Assembly: GCA_030407085.1 (NCBI GenBank) | Contig: CM059582.1 | Coordinates: 208,722,001-208,786,000 of the forward strand | Origin: Trichopria drosophilae | Lineage: Eukaryota; Arthropoda; Insecta; Hymenoptera; Diapriidae | DNA length: 64,000 bases | Direction: 5' to 3' | Shown here: piece by piece, positions 1 to 12,990 of the stretch | How the letters are laid out: each line of letters starts with the position of its first letter | Numbering within the stretch: position 1 is the first letter of the stretch | Notes under the pieces: model-generated | What the model was told of the DNA's origin: nothing | What the model saw: only the letters and a program-made list of their open reading frames with translations | Database searches by the model: none | Made by a program: the position numbers and the translations under genes

Positions 1-53
1 GTGCGTTGAAGTGCATTCAATAAGATATATTCGATACATACTCTAGTCGCATA

Positions 54-1272
54 CAGAGAGAATTTTTAAAAATGGAAATATCAATAAATTGAAATGTTTT
101 TCATATATATTCTACATAAATAATCGTACGTTATTATATAGATTACATGTGTACCGATTTTTAATTAAAAGCTTCAAGTAAACTAACCTCATTAAAACTA
201 AAATCACAAAATTATTTTTGTTTTTTATATTTATTGCATAAAATAAATTGGTCAATAAATATCAACAAATATCGAGTATTAGCGAAAGGTGCATTTTGCT
301 AAAAGAAGTATAATACAGTTTGTAATTGCATTTTTTATTTTTAATTAGGAATACGATTCAAATTTCTAACCTAATTTATGAAGTCGAAAGTAACCTAAGG
401 GAAATAAAAACCATGAAATTATCATTAAAAAACAAGACGTTTTAGTATTTTAATGACACACCTCTGGAACAGTATTTGGATGCAATATAATTTTTAATTA
501 GTGCCCAATTATTGAATGATACATATTTTAATTTATTCAATTAAATTTATTCGGGTCAAAAATTACTTTAAATATTTACGAAGCAGTGGCACCATTATTT
601 TTCAGGTTTTTCTTCTTACTACTCAGGTAAATTTAATCTTCTTTACTATATCAATAATTAATTTGTCTATTTGATGTTACTTTGTTCACTTTTGTGAAAT
701 GGATCCATTAAACAATGATAATTATAATAATTTGTGTTCAACAGGAAATAAGATTAATATTGACTTCAAAGTGACCATCGACACCATTTTTGAGTATGCT
801 TTTTCGGTTGGCGTGGTCAAAATTGTATTTAAATTGCTTCAAAACTAATGTGGCCCATTTTAAATAAAAATCGCATAAAATTTCTTCTGTTTTGTTTATT
901 GCGAATTCTTTTTTGCATCAATAAAGAAGTGGGATCGATGTCTATTCAAAACCAAAATGCGCAAAATCTATAAACTCTAACTACAAATTTGCTTGTTTTG
1001 CCTCGAATTAACCTAACCTTTTCAAAACGTCAATATGTCGAAAGAATAAATCTTATTTGACCATTTATAAATATTATTGATGAAATTCGTATCTTGAGTT
1101 GTATAATTGTCCCTGAAATGAAGGTGAAGGGGGTTTCAGGAATATGCGGTTAGATTTTTAAATTTCAAAATGGCGGATCCAGTATGGTATACGGAAATTC
1201 AAGAAAATTTGTATATGGGTACTTTTAGGTCGGCTATATTTGTTAAAGCCTTACAGGGCCATATGACAATTT
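54..1272 (+). repeat. Left arm of the 5.75-kb fold-back
   Basis: Inverted partner of 3917-5800. Part of it (about 743-1230) is also present in the same orientation at 45581-45990, so the arm is a dispersed repeat. It contains the recurring block TTTCAAAATGGCGGATCC near 1165. Confidence 0.75.
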
Positions 1273-1388
1273 CTCCAAATAAAATTACAGTAAAAAAAAT
1301 TAATTTTACCAAAATGAAAAGTTCTGTGGGTTTGCCAATCTAATTGAGTGCGAATTTGTATTGAATTACGATTTTAGGGTACGTTTGG

Positions 1389-1562
1389 GCATTTTTTACG
1401 AATGTAAACCAAGTGCTAGCGAATAGGTTCAGAATTGGGTAATAATTCACAAGAATAAATGTCATAAATAAAAATTTGAACTGTGTTGCAACTACAAAAA
1501 TTTATTCTCGACTAATTCTGAACCGAACTCGACAAAACTTGGTTTAAATTCGTAAAAAATGC
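1389..1562. mobile_element. 174-bp palindromic MITE-like repeat
   Basis: The first ~70 bases (starting GCATTTTTTACGAATGTAAA) and the last ~60 (ending TTCGTAAAAAATGC) are near-perfect reverse complements around a short AT-rich centre. It lies in the loop of the large fold-back, so it is a nested insertion. Confidence 0.65.
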
Positions 1563-2236
1563 TTAGAATTGTCCTAAAATAAATACAAGCTGCAAAATAT
1601 GTCTACTTTCTGTTTATTACGATATTTTAGGTTAGAAAGGGAAGTTATCTACTGGACAACTTATGTTTTAGTAGTAGTATAATATTTATTAATATCTTGG
1701 ACGAGAATTCCTTAGATATATATTAAACATATAATGCAATAGTTTACAATATAAATATAAAACAAAAAATGTACATTATAAAAAAAAAAGGAATTTCTTT
1801 TACAAAGAAATATTACTATTTTATGTAGTAAAAACTGAAGGTATTTGTGAGAGTTCTTAAGGTATGACAATTCGACACAAGAGTAGCTTAATTTTCACTC
1901 CATAATAGTGTATATTATACATAAATAAAAAAATGTTTATGTGGACATTTTCGGTTCCATTAATTAATTTTTTGGTTCTCGTTTGTCCCCGGATTTGGTG
2001 CCCGTTTTGAACCTTAACCTTAATTAATAGTCAGAAGTCTGTATATTTAGAGACATTAATTCATCATCAGACGGTTGAAGAGGATTTTATTTATTGAAAA
2101 TAGATAGAATCTCTTTTTGTGACGTTTCATCCTATTATGTCCAAATAAACATTTCTTGATTTATTTAAAATATGCACGATTCGAAGTAACGGCAAAAAAA
2201 CATCTTGCAATTTTAATTTAATAGTATATTAAGTAA

Positions 2237-2326
2237 CAGAGGCGCAATTACCCGATCATACGACAAATTTGCGCCGAATATTTAACTACAGGGCGCAAAA
2301 TAGTTTTCTACTCCCGGAGTGAATCA
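2237..2326 (+). repeat. Dispersed repeat with CTCCCGGAGTG end, copy 1
   Basis: About 90 bases (GGCGCAATTACC... CTACTCCCGGAGTG) recur in reverse orientation at 8487-8577. They contain the perfect short palindrome CTCCCGGAG beside GGGCGCAAAA. Probably the end of a DNA element. Confidence 0.6.
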
Positions 2327-2399
2327 ATACTCCAACGAATTGTGAGCGAACAATACCCAGTATTTTGTCTTTTAAAACATTTCTCCAATAAGCTTGTAG

Positions 2400-2700
2400 T
2401 AGTTACTTATGTAACAGAAGAAGACACCTCCTGTAATGAAACTTAAGTAGTGACACCAGCTCGTTGAGTTCATCTGAAAGTGTGACACCTCCGAACTCTT
2501 CTTATCGACGCACTTTGTACTTACGCGTCACGCAATGTTTGCACGGTACTTGTCAGAAAGGTGAAGCCTTCACAGGCGACTTTTCCCCTTCTCATATTTA
2601 CTCCCTTTCACCCTCGACTAAAAGCTATACCCTAACCCAGGGATGAGACATATGAAGGGTCCCAACCTCTTCGCTTTTTTTTACACGTGAAAAACTAAAA
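2400..2700. other. GC-richer unique tract in the fold-back loop
   Basis: Composition is more balanced than the surroundings, with two short copies of a GTGACACC/GACACCTCC motif (2452 and 2483). A 60-codon plus-strand frame (2464-2646) has no recognisable domain and is likely chance. No function assigned. Confidence 0.25.
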
Positions 2701-3164
2701 TGCTAACAGGGGTCTGGGTCTTTCTCATTTAATAAATGACACCAATATAAAAGTGTAGTTAATTTGAAATAATCTGATCACCGGATGTATATGGCGCTTA
2801 AGTATCTGATTAAGAGGAAATGATATCGAACCTAATAATTTTGTTTGAAAAATGAATTTGTAGAGTTAATGAAGTAATTATATACAGAATACATCACGTA
2901 TATATTATGTATTAGTTTTATTTTCTTATGTAAGTGTTCAGCACCCAATAAATCGACAGAATAAGAGAATAATATTATTGCAACAGAATTTAATAACAAA
3001 CTTAATAACAGTAAACTAATTTTAGTATTTTTTGTATAATTCAGTATGTATTTAAAACTTTCCTGTAAATGTTGTTTCTTCACCACTTGTCGATATTTTC
3101 AAAAAATATATTTGACGAATCAAAACTCACCAACGATTCTTTCATTACGATGCACGAAAAAATC

Positions 3165-3360
3165 TGAAATAGTTGGAACTACTAACTAGATAGTAGGCTA
3201 AAGCACAGTAATCGTTTTTAGCTAATTTTACTATCTAAAAAATGGCCTCGACGAATTAGGTAACCAACTCTGTTATTTATATAGTACAACCAACTAAACT
3301 TAGTTGGAACAAATCCTACTATGTAGATAGCCAAACCAACTATGTTAGTATCACAAAGAA
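3165..3360. repeat. MITE-like copy with AACTAT/ATAGTT motifs
   Basis: Short AT-rich repeat rich in AGTTGG and CCAACT motifs, which can pair with each other. It is related to the segment around 4910-5070 inside the right-arm insertion. Boundaries approximate. Confidence 0.4.
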
Positions 3361-3916
3361 TATACTTTGTGAATTATTAAAATATTGCTTTTTAAACATA
3401 ATTTCTTTAATTTTGTACATACAGATGAAATGCTTGACGATCAGATTAATTATTAATTAGTAATATTCATTAATTCAGATGCACTAAGAAACCTTTCAAA
3501 ACAACCAATTAAATAGCATTCATGAATTAGAGTTTCGAAATATGCCCAAAATTGTTGTTGTTCAACAATTTTCTGGTTTGCAGGAGTATATGACAAATTT
3601 ATTAATTTAAAAATGAAATCAAAGATTTCCTGCTAAACATTCGGGGTAATATTTTAGTCACTTTCAGGTCAATATTAATCTTATTTCCTGTTGGGAATGA
3701 AGTTAGTAAATCGACTAAAAAATGTGCATCTCACAGACATGATAGGTTAATAACTCATACTGCGAGGAAAATATAATTTTTTTTTAAGTCACATTTGTTT
3801 GTATAGAAACCTAAGATGTTAGACCTTATTAAGTAAGTATCACTACATGCACTCCCAATAAATTGTACTAATTATATTGTCCTTTAAAGACTGTTAGATA
3901 ACAAAAATTATTATAA

Positions 3917-5800
3917 TAATTGTCATATGTCATTGTATGGGCTTAACAAATCTAGCCGACGTCAAAAATATCCATATACAAATTTTCTCACGATTTTGAT
4001 ACATTTTATTGAATTTCTGTATACTATACTAGATACGCCATCTTGAATTTTAAAAATCAAACCTCAAATTCCTGATCAACGATCCCGAAAATCCCTTTAC
4101 CTACATTTTAGGGACAATTATACATCTAAAGATACGAATTTCATCACTAATGTTTATAAATGATCAAATGAGATTTATTTTGTCGACATATTGACGTTTG
4201 GAAAAGGTTAGGTTAATTCGGGGCTAAACAGGACTAAAACATTTTGGTTTTGAATAGGCATCGATCCCACATCTTTATTGAGGCAAACAAGAGTTCGCAA
4301 TAAACAAAACAGAAGAAATTTTATGCAATTTTTATTTAAAATGGGCCACATTGGTTTTGAAGCAATTTAAATTCAATTTTGACCACGACAACCGAAAAAG
4401 AATACTCAAAAATGCGGGGTTGGTCACTTTCATGTCAATATTAATCTTATTTCTTGTTGAACACAAATGATTCTAATTACCATTGTTTAATGGATCTATT
4501 TCACAAATGTAAACAAAATAACATCAACTAGATAAAATAATTATTGATATAGTAAAGAAGATTAAAGATACCGGAGTAGTGAAATTCATTTAATAAAACT
4601 GATTATATGAATCAGAAATTACATTATGCAAATTCAAAATGTCGTATTCAATATGGTAGACAAAGTATTCGAAAATTAGTAAATAAATGCTAATTTTGTT
4701 ATATGGATTTTCAAATTGCCTCATTATGATTTCATCATCTCAAAGTGTCTACTAGTGTCTTAGATTCTCCATCCTTCTCAGCATATACTAGAATTAGCAA
4801 TGTAAATAAATGTATAAATTTTGTGAAATTTTCATCCCTTCCCATATTTTATGTGCCATTTCGAATTTTAAATATCTGAGATTGGATCTCAAATCCGCGA
4901 ACCAATACTAATTTTGCAGTAGAATAAGATACAGCCATCGGTTTTAGTTAATTTTATCTAAATAGTGACCTCAACCACTTAACACAGCCTGCACTTAAAA
5001 AAAAAAAAAACTAAAAAACGTAGTTGTCCAGATCCTACTATTCAGATCGTAAAACCAACTATTTCTTTTTCTGATTTTTTCACAGACAGACTTAATAAAC
5101 AAAATTTTTTTTTTATTACTAATTATTTCTAATAGAGCTACCGTATATATTTTAAGCTGGCATTACTTAATAAGCATCTAGTATTTGATTACTAAATATT
5201 AGAGCAACTTAGAGTTGAAAATACTCATGCTCACACTGAAAAAAAAAACTGAAAAATTATGGTGCCACTGTTTCGTAAATATTTAACGTAATTTTTGACC
5301 CGAATAAATTTAATTGAATAAATTAAAATATATCTATCATTTCAATAATTAGGCACTAATAAAAAATGATATTGTTTCCAAATACTGTTCCAGTTGTGTG
5401 TCACTAAAACACTAAAACCTCTTATTTTTTAATGATAATTTCATGAATTTTATTTCCATTAAGTTACTTTCAACTTCGTCAATTAGGTTAGAAATTTCAA
5501 TCGAATTCCTAAGTAAAAATAAAAAATTGAATTGCAAACTGCATTATTCTTCTTTTAGCAAAATGCAACTTTCGCTAATACTGTATATTTGTTGATATTT
5601 ATTGACCAATTTATTTTATGCAATAAATATAAAAAACAAAAATAATTTTGTGATTTTAGTTTTAATGAGGTTAGTTTAGTTGAAGATTTTAATTAATAAT
5701 CTACATACATGTAATCTAAATAACATACCATTATTTATGTAGAATATATATAAAAAACGTTTCAAGTTATTGATATTTCAACGGTTAAAAAGTCTCTCTT
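3917..5800 (-). repeat. Right arm of the 5.75-kb fold-back, with insertion
   Basis: Reverse complement of the left arm, collinear from 3917 to about 4582 and again from about 5234 to 5800. The intervening 4583-5233 is an insertion or sequence lost from the other arm. Confidence 0.75.
4583..5233. repeat. Insertion in the right arm, partly similar to 3165-3360
   Basis: Absent from the left arm. Its segment 4910-5070 (an A-run, then GATCCTACTATTCAGATCG and AAACCAACTATTTC) resembles 3165-3360 (AATCCTACTATGTAGATAG and AAACCAACTATG), so both are probably copies of one small MITE-like repeat in the same orientation. No coding potential seen. Confidence 0.5.
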
Positions 5801-7552
5801 ATAAACATTCCGCGTGATATTTACTATAATAATTTATTGCTATATAATTTGAAATTTCTATTCTCAACAAATATTTATAATAAGAAAAGTAGTATTAATA
5901 CTATACAAATTATTAATCACGAATGTCAAACATTTAATTTATAGACTTCGTTTGCAGTTTGTCTCATTTTTTATAATCGCATTGTTATGAGTAATCCACG
6001 AAATAAAATATTTTCAAAAATGAACTCTCTTCTTTCTTTGGTATTTTCGTTTTGAATATTTGCCTATGCTCGCAGATTGATGCCTTCTTTAGTTTACATA
6101 ATCCTCAGAATTTTGTAAAACGGTATTTTAACATTTCGGTTGGAAACAAAGCTGTACAATGTAACATCAAAGAGCTTTGATACTTTTCTACATATGACAG
6201 AAAAATCTAGGAAGATTTTATATCGACAAAGGTTTTGCTTTCGCTATAAAGAAGAGTACTTTCTGTTCGCGATTTGACAAATGTCAATTCCTAGTAGAAT
6301 TTACTATTTGTGGATGTTTCACATTAACAAATATAGAGGTAAATAGTCCATTAAAAAAATGTTTCTATCCTTTATAAACAGTGCAAGAATTAAAAGATTA
6401 TAATTCTATAAGATAATTACGTGTTGAATTAAACAAAATCATTCTACTAAACAAAAATCCGGTTGGAATGGTTTTAAGGGGATGTTTTCTGTGTAGCCAC
6501 ACCCGACAAGAGATTTTCCTTACGTTTCTCTCATGAGATTTATGTATGTGGAAAGTGCACTCCATTGTCCTAAGCAACAGTTACTCTTTTAAAGTACGAA
6601 AATTCTTTTTTTTCGACTTTTTCACGAAGCTAATGTTACGTTCAAAAATGTTGTTTTACCGTTATGTTATCTAATGTAGGTGATTTTATATTGCCTTTTT
6701 ATAGATATACATTTAGAACTGTTATATAAAATATACTTCTGCATGGTACAATTTCAGATACATTTTAATAAAAAATCACAAATAAAAACACTTGTCATTT
6801 ATCTCCAAGCATTACATTCTAAGACAGAATTGCTAAATTACCTATTGAAGTAGTAATAATAATTTATTGGATTCATTTGTTTTGGTGAACTTTTCACAAT
6901 ACTGATATGGGGAAAACCTTGGGAAAATACCCAACAAGATCCATTATCGATATAGATGATTAATGATTTTTTTACTTGCACGCAATGCTTTTCGCATCTA
7001 GAGTTTACAATCAGAAATCGTTAATTATTGTAACGTGTTAAACAGATCAATTTTCTTACAAACTTCTGATTTTATCAGGATTTCATCAATAATTTTTTGT
7101 TATTGGCTTCAGACACCTCTGCACTCTAATTACGTTTTACTGTTTCCTTCAATTCCCATACATTAAAGTTTATTTCAGAAACGTTATCGTATAACATTGG
7201 ATTTAATTTGTTATATTGTTATTGAGGTTTATTTTCTCTGATAGAAAAATTTTGTTTGATTCAAAGAAAGCTTCTTAATAGTTATCGAAATTGTGGTATT
7301 TAGAGAAATAAATAGTTGTAATTATTAATAAACAATTTATTGAGACTCTGTGGAGAGATCCTTGCTTAAAATTGCGGTTTTTTAATACTAATGACGTGAT
7401 TGCTTCCACTGCATAAAATATGTTTCTTAATAGCCAGAATACATTTATTAACTACTAAGACATTCTTTAATATTTATAAATAAGGACTGTTTTATATGAC
7501 AGAAAAATAAGCTTACAGTTTATCAATGAGATATTAATCCATTCAGGAAAAA
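5801..7552. other. AT-rich intronic DNA, nothing recognised
   Basis: No coding similarity, no clear inverted or tandem repeat. Only scattered A/T runs. Confidence 0.4.
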
Positions 7553-8271
7553 ATGTAAAAACATTTAACATGAAGTTTGACAGTAATTTTTAGTTTTAAA
7601 ACGCAATGCAAGCAATTTTGTGGACAAAATTTGTATGTCTCAAAATTACAAAACAAATACGTTTATTTTATGTTGTTGTAATTTCCTGCAGTGGAATATC
7701 TTAGTCTATAACACATCAAAAATGAAAATATACATAACTTTTATTTTTTTTTCCCTCTTTTCCCTCGAAAGGTACTTGTATAACAGATTGCAAAGAAGCA
7801 AAGAAACTTAAAATTCTTCTGGGAATATTGTAGAATTTTTTTTTAATTTTTTAAATTTTTTTAATATTTTGATAACCAATTTTTATCAAAATTTGTATCA
7901 AAATTTAACAAAAAAAAATCAGAAAAAAGTCTCATGTATCTTCCCTCCTTTTCTCGTTCAATTCTAGAAACTTTTAATTCTTAGAATTTATTGAGAAAAA
8001 TGATTGTTTTAGAGTAGGGGATTCCTAAAAATCGTAAAACAAATTTTTATTTCTGGCGCCTGAAAATGAAACTTTGAAAATGCGCCTTATAATATCGAAT
8101 ACCAGATATTTTTGATGCATTATTTATACTCGTTGATATTGTAATGGAAAAGCGAAAAATAATAAAAAAAAAATTACGATCAGTGAGAAAGAAACCTAGA
8201 AAAAATGTCCTTGTTCATCACGTTTTAATACTAAAAAGTACTGTCAAACTTCATGTTAAATGTTGTACATT
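7553..8271. mobile_element. ~0.7-kb element with ~50-bp terminal inverted repeats
   Basis: Left end (ACATTTAACATGAAGTTTGA at 7561, then CAGTAATTTTTAGTTTTAAA) is matched by the reverse complement of 8218-8271 (TACTGTCAAACTTCATGTTA). The interior is AT-rich and has no transposase. A 63-codon frame (7620-7811) is unremarkable. Probably a MITE or deletion derivative; superfamily unknown. Confidence 0.65.
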
Positions 8272-8486
8272 TGATTCTTAGTTAATAACGGTCAAATTGT
8301 GATGGAAATGAATGTATTTTATTTTAGTCCGACGTTTATCTCTTATAATATTAGGTACTTAAAATTTCTGAGAAAAAATTAGCTTTTCAAAACTAATTTC
8401 ATGGAAATACATTTGTTAAATATTAATAAATATTTCTTCTGCTTATTTTTGTCAGGATTATGGTTCACACCATGTGGAATATAATT

Positions 8487-8577
8487 TTTAACACTCCGGG
8501 AGTAGAGCTCGATTTTGCGCTCTGCAGTAAAATATTCGCCCTTGTAATTGCGGTAATTGCGCCCTTGTTTCATAATG
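8487..8577 (-). repeat. Dispersed repeat with CTCCCGGAGTG end, copy 2
   Basis: Reverse-complement partner of 2237-2326, sharing ACTCCGGGAGTAG, TTTTGCGC and the GGCGCAATTAC ending. The intervening 6 kb is not a simple single element because the large fold-back ends at 5800. These are therefore two independent insertions or a broken one. Confidence 0.6.
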
Positions 8578-10320
8578 AACTATTTTCTAACTATAATGAT
8601 ACAATCATGTAGATAATCTTTAAAAGCTGTTAATGTGATTAATCTTTTTCATTAAAATTAATTTCCATATCCCCAAACAGCCTCTGAGGAGCTCCCAAGA
8701 ACCAAAAGAGGACATTTGGACACCCTCAGGAGCTCCCCAGGACATCCCGGGATGGATTGTACTGTTCGGGTCTTAGTTTAAAACATATTATAAACTTTAG
8801 ATTCAATCCTACTATCACTCCATAAATAAGATCTTTATAGTATTTAACTATTTTCATATAATTATTTACGTACTGTGTGAACTATTTGTGAATATACAGC
8901 GATTTATTTATACCGCGAATTTTCTTAATATTTAATCGTTTTCCCTGTAATAAATGATATCTTTATTAATATAATTCATAATGATTATGTACTCACATTT
9001 TCTATATTAGATTATTTTATTAATATTTTTCTATAAATTCGTTACATTTAACTACTTACATTAAAATTTATGAACGTTAATTTAGATTTTCTATCATATT
9101 GAATGTAATTCTACTATTGCAAACATTGAGAAACTTACAAGAGTCAATAAAAATTTAGATTTTTAGAGGATAGTTGTTAAACGGAACATTAATATCAGAA
9201 AATATTTTACTCGCATAATCGTAAATTTAACTTTTCATTATAATAAATTATGAAATAATCTCGTTTGTAATAATCGCAGCGTGTATAACACATAAAAAGA
9301 TTATTTATAGGTGATACATTTATGACATCAATACTTCTTATACCGGGAAAAAATATGCGACCGACATATACTTCATAAATCTAAATATACTAAAATGTCA
9401 TGCTACTGTAGTTTTGAAAATATATTTTCCTCATGTATTGCAAAATTATTTCGTACACAATCTGCGTCATATGTGCGCCTACGTGCAGTTTTATTTTTAC
9501 ATTGCGTTTAGGTTGGTATTAAGTGGAAATTAAGTTTTAAGTATAAAAAAGAAAATGGGAAGTCTATCCCCTACATGGTTTGTAAGTATTATTTATGTAT
9601 AGACAAATACAAAAATGCTAATTTTTCATATTAGAAAATACTGAATATAAATGTTTGAAACTTATTTTTTTATTTTTTACAACATTTTTTTTTACTGGTG
9701 CTATAAAAGATTGTTGGCTTCACATTTCTTGAAGGTTAGAATGCCATTGATTTCTTTTTGTATGTTAAAAAAATGTCCATTTTTTTATTATAAAACTACT
9801 CTGTTTTACGTGACACTTTTTCACGTGTTTCATCTTAATATTTCGAAGTCAAACTTTTTAATTTTTATTTTTCATCTTATGTATAAAAGATTGTTTTGCA
9901 CAAACATATTTGTATTATTACAGATTGATTGATTATGATTGTCTTTCTGAAAAGGATCTTGAATTAATGACCGAATCTTATTTTTAATGACGTATACTTA
10001 TTTTTAATAAATTCGGATCATGAACAAAAAACTTTTTTTGGAGATATTTACTTCAAATCTTCTAGAAAAGTATTTGTTATATGTATATGAATGTTGTCTT
10101 ATTTATTAACTATCAACGGACAAAAAAATCATAAAAAAAAACATAAGATTTTAATACGATATAACGTCTGTAGTAGAAATAAATTGCAAAACGATAAGAC
10201 ATGTACATGTTTTTTTTTTATTTATTAATCATATTTCAAAATGTCAGTAATGTTCAAAATATTGATATAAATCCCTTGTGATTCCAAATTAAACTTGAAT
10301 ATGAAATTCATGGGCCTGTT
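8578..10320. other. AT-rich intronic DNA, nothing recognised
   Basis: Contains a short imperfect direct repeat AGGAGCTCCC at 8687 and 8726 in a GC-richer patch. A 93-codon plus-strand frame (9651-9932) is Phe/Tyr-rich and looks like translated AT-rich DNA. Confidence 0.35.
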
Positions 10321-10690
10321 GCAGGTGGTTTAATTAATTACCGAAATGGCCGCTAATTTGTTTCTTCCCGACCGCTATGGTGAAGAGATTCCATGTCCGG
10401 AATGTGTTCTTACTAACCCTTTAAGTACTCCCACGTGGGGATTAAAGGTACACCCCGTTTTGCGTAAAGGGAGACAATGACACGCGCCTATCCTTTCTCA
10501 ATTAGGCAAGACTGGAGGGTGTGAACCTAAGGGCACGTCGTATCTCGATTAGAGTCACGCTGGGAGGGTGTGTTTGTAAGCCCCTATACATTCAAAAGAA
10601 CATGGGATATCCCATATGTCAGCTACTTTATAGCTATGTCATAGTTATGCGGTATAGTCTTCATTCAAGCCACAGGACACTGAACAAAAT
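10321..10690. other. GC-richer block of unknown origin
   Basis: A sharply bounded 370-base stretch of balanced composition in an AT-rich intron. It contains GGAGGGTGTG twice (10515 and 10562) and GGGATATCCCATATG near 10604. No open frame, no tRNA-like boxes that I can fold, no inverted ends. Could be a fossil of a retroelement or a conserved non-coding element. Confidence 0.3.
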
Positions 10691-11840
10691 ATAGAAAACT
10701 TATAGGGGTCAAAACCCCGAATGAAGAAATTGAAAAAAAAATGAAATTTCAAAAGGTCTATATTTTTAAAATTACTAACTACTTCACCGGATGTTCAGAA
10801 GCTACTAATTAACAAAAACAATATGAGAAAACATTCGATATGTCAAATTGCTAGGTGCTTTCACAATTATTTTAAAAAGTGTAGAAAAATCTCTTACTTT
10901 ACAGACAAAAATTTGCAAAATGACTATAATGAGTATGAAATCATTTATTATTGTCCTGGATCAGAGTCCGTGGACAAAAAAGTAATTACAAAAATCGATT
11001 TACAAAAAATACTTAAAAACCTAACCAAGAGTCTATAACTAATTTGAGGTTATGAGTGAATAAAAATGAGATTAGATATTCACAAATGATAATAATTCTC
11101 TTTTTCATCGCAATTCTCCATGATTTCAAACGTTACGTGGTCAAATAATAGATAATTCTGCGAGAAAAAGGAAAATTACAACTTGTGCAGACGCCATCTT
11201 GAAGTCGCCATTTTGTTTTTTGAAAACAATTCCACGGGAGAAGAAAGGGCTGTGCAAAAAGACGCGATTAATATCTTTTGAACTGTTCAGCATTGCTCTT
11301 TTCAATGTCAAAAAACTCGATTCCTGCGACGAAACGTCAAAAAAAGTCAAGATTTAAAAAAAAAATGATCATAACTTTTTTCTTTGAAATTACCGGCTGA
11401 TTCTGACCACGGCATTTAAAAGAGGAGATCCAAATCTATCGATTTTAACTTATTTCAATGTTCTCTAACGACGTTTGGAACAAACTTTACAACGTTGAAA
11501 ATTCTGTCCAAATTGTGGACTTTTGGGACAAAAAGTGTTAATCGAAAGTTGTTTGCCACTAGATGGCGAAATGGTCTATGTAAATTACTCGCCAACACAC
11601 AAACAACATTCATCCTTCTCCTATAAACTTCAGAAATAGTTTGAATTTTAAAGAAACGATAAATGTTTTTACTCCTTCAATAAATTTAAATTTGATTCGT
11701 GTATTGGATTGTTTGCTTTTTTGTGGATAAATTTCTCCTCGGATATATTGCACACGAGCTATCACCATCAGATGTTCATTACAGTAAAAAACTTTAGAAA
11801 AATATCTCCGTTTTATTAATTACATAACCCCGCAATTCAC
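10691..11840. other. No recognised gene; short unknown frames only
   Basis: A 71-codon plus frame (10823-11038) and a 69-codon minus frame (11141-11350) are present. Neither shows a known domain, signal peptide or splice context, and I do not call them genes. Confidence 0.3.
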
Positions 11841-12990
11841 ACAAACGGAATGAAGCGGCAGATCATAATTATTAATCACGTACGTCCACTTGGCATTCTG
11901 CCGTGTCCAATTTATTTATTTCATTTAATTCGAGAACGCTTCACAAAGCCACTATTTATTTCTCTGCACAGTCGAGCAGCGAACGGAATATTGTTCGATG
12001 ACATTTTGCATGGATAATTATTTTTGCGCTTTTGTCATTAAAATTTCCCTCCCGATATTATTGTCGCTCGTAATTCAACAAGCGTGTCGTGCTTCTCAGC
12101 AGACCGAGAGAAAATCAGGGATTCAAGTCATAATCAGAACGTACACAACCGTCAGCCCAATGCCATGCCGAATTACAACCGTACTAATAATAATATCTAT
12201 TTGCCTCATATTTTGCTTGCTTTGCACAATGCAAACGTGCTGGAAGCTACCAACGATGCACCATGCAGCTTCAATATTGTAACGACGTATTAGTACGTGC
12301 AAAACAATAACGCTATTTCGGCTGTACTTCCTCTTTCATCTTTTCGTTCAATGTCGATGAATAGAATGCACAAGAAATTTTCTGACAAAACCGATTTGGT
12401 TGTATCGAGTTTGGTTCGAGCAACAAAAAACCAAACCATTGTGACAACCAAATGGATAAACCTGTTAAGTTGCAGTAACCTAATTTTACAACCAAACTCA
12501 TCTTTTAGTCTATTGTTACCCTTTGATAATAATTATAGTTTTCGTTAAAATTAGGAAACAAATTCTTCGAAGCATGTTCGTTACTCTAATTTTCTGTAGG
12601 AATGCTTCCGGTGTTTCGGACTTCGATGCTGTTAGTACGTTTATCGCGCACTAAATCTTATTTCTGACCCCGTTCAACGATCAATTTACAAAGATAAAAT
12701 TTTGACCTCGAGACCAGGGTGAATGCGTCGACCAGGATCGATAGTAAAACTGTGCGTTGTTCTTGCAAAACAAGTTTCGTGCCTTTTGGACACGGAAAAT
12801 TCACCAGTGGGGGGAAAAGGTCGTACTTCATCCCGGGAATCGATGATTTATTGCTCGCCAATGATCTTGCTATTTTCGACCATTGCTGAAGCAATCAAAA
12901 ATTTTAAACGATAGCAGTAAAAGGTGTCGTTTCATTCGACGGGTATTTACAACTGGTCTGACCGGTGATCTTTTTTATCCCTTAACAGGG
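11841..12990. promoter_or_regulatory. Unique, GC-richer intronic block: candidate cis-regulatory DNA
   Basis: About 1.1 kb of non-repetitive, moderately GC-rich sequence in the presumed Nrx-1 first intron, unlike the repeat-laden flanks. Short opposite-strand overlapping frames (12297-12548 plus, 12313-12501 minus; 12723-12914 plus, 12658-12894 minus) lack any recognised domain. A local inverted pair, TTTGGTTG at 12396 and CAACCAAA at 12445, is visible. A first-intron enhancer is a guess from composition and position only. Confidence 0.25.

Larger units (their letters stand above)
54..5800. mobile_element. Large fold-back element with ~1.2-kb inverted arms
   Basis: The left arm (about 54-1272) and right arm (about 3917-5800) are reverse complements with point differences. 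Examples: TCGAAAGAATAAATCTTATT near 1038 against its counterpart near 4175, and the tract around GCAATAAATATAAAAAACA at 5621 against 217-239. The extreme ends begin with an AGAGAG/CTCTCT run, resembling the CACAGAGAGAAA ends of small MITEs elsewhere in the window. The right arm is interrupted by about 650 bp (4583-5233) that the left arm lacks. The loop (1273-3916) shows no transposase. I read it as a non-autonomous DNA transposon or fold-back element of unknown superfamily; the target duplication is unclear. Confidence 0.75.

Noticed and set aside
54..5800. Maverick/Polinton element because of long inverted ends
   Set aside because: Far too short, and no polymerase, integrase, protease or capsid genes are present in the loop.
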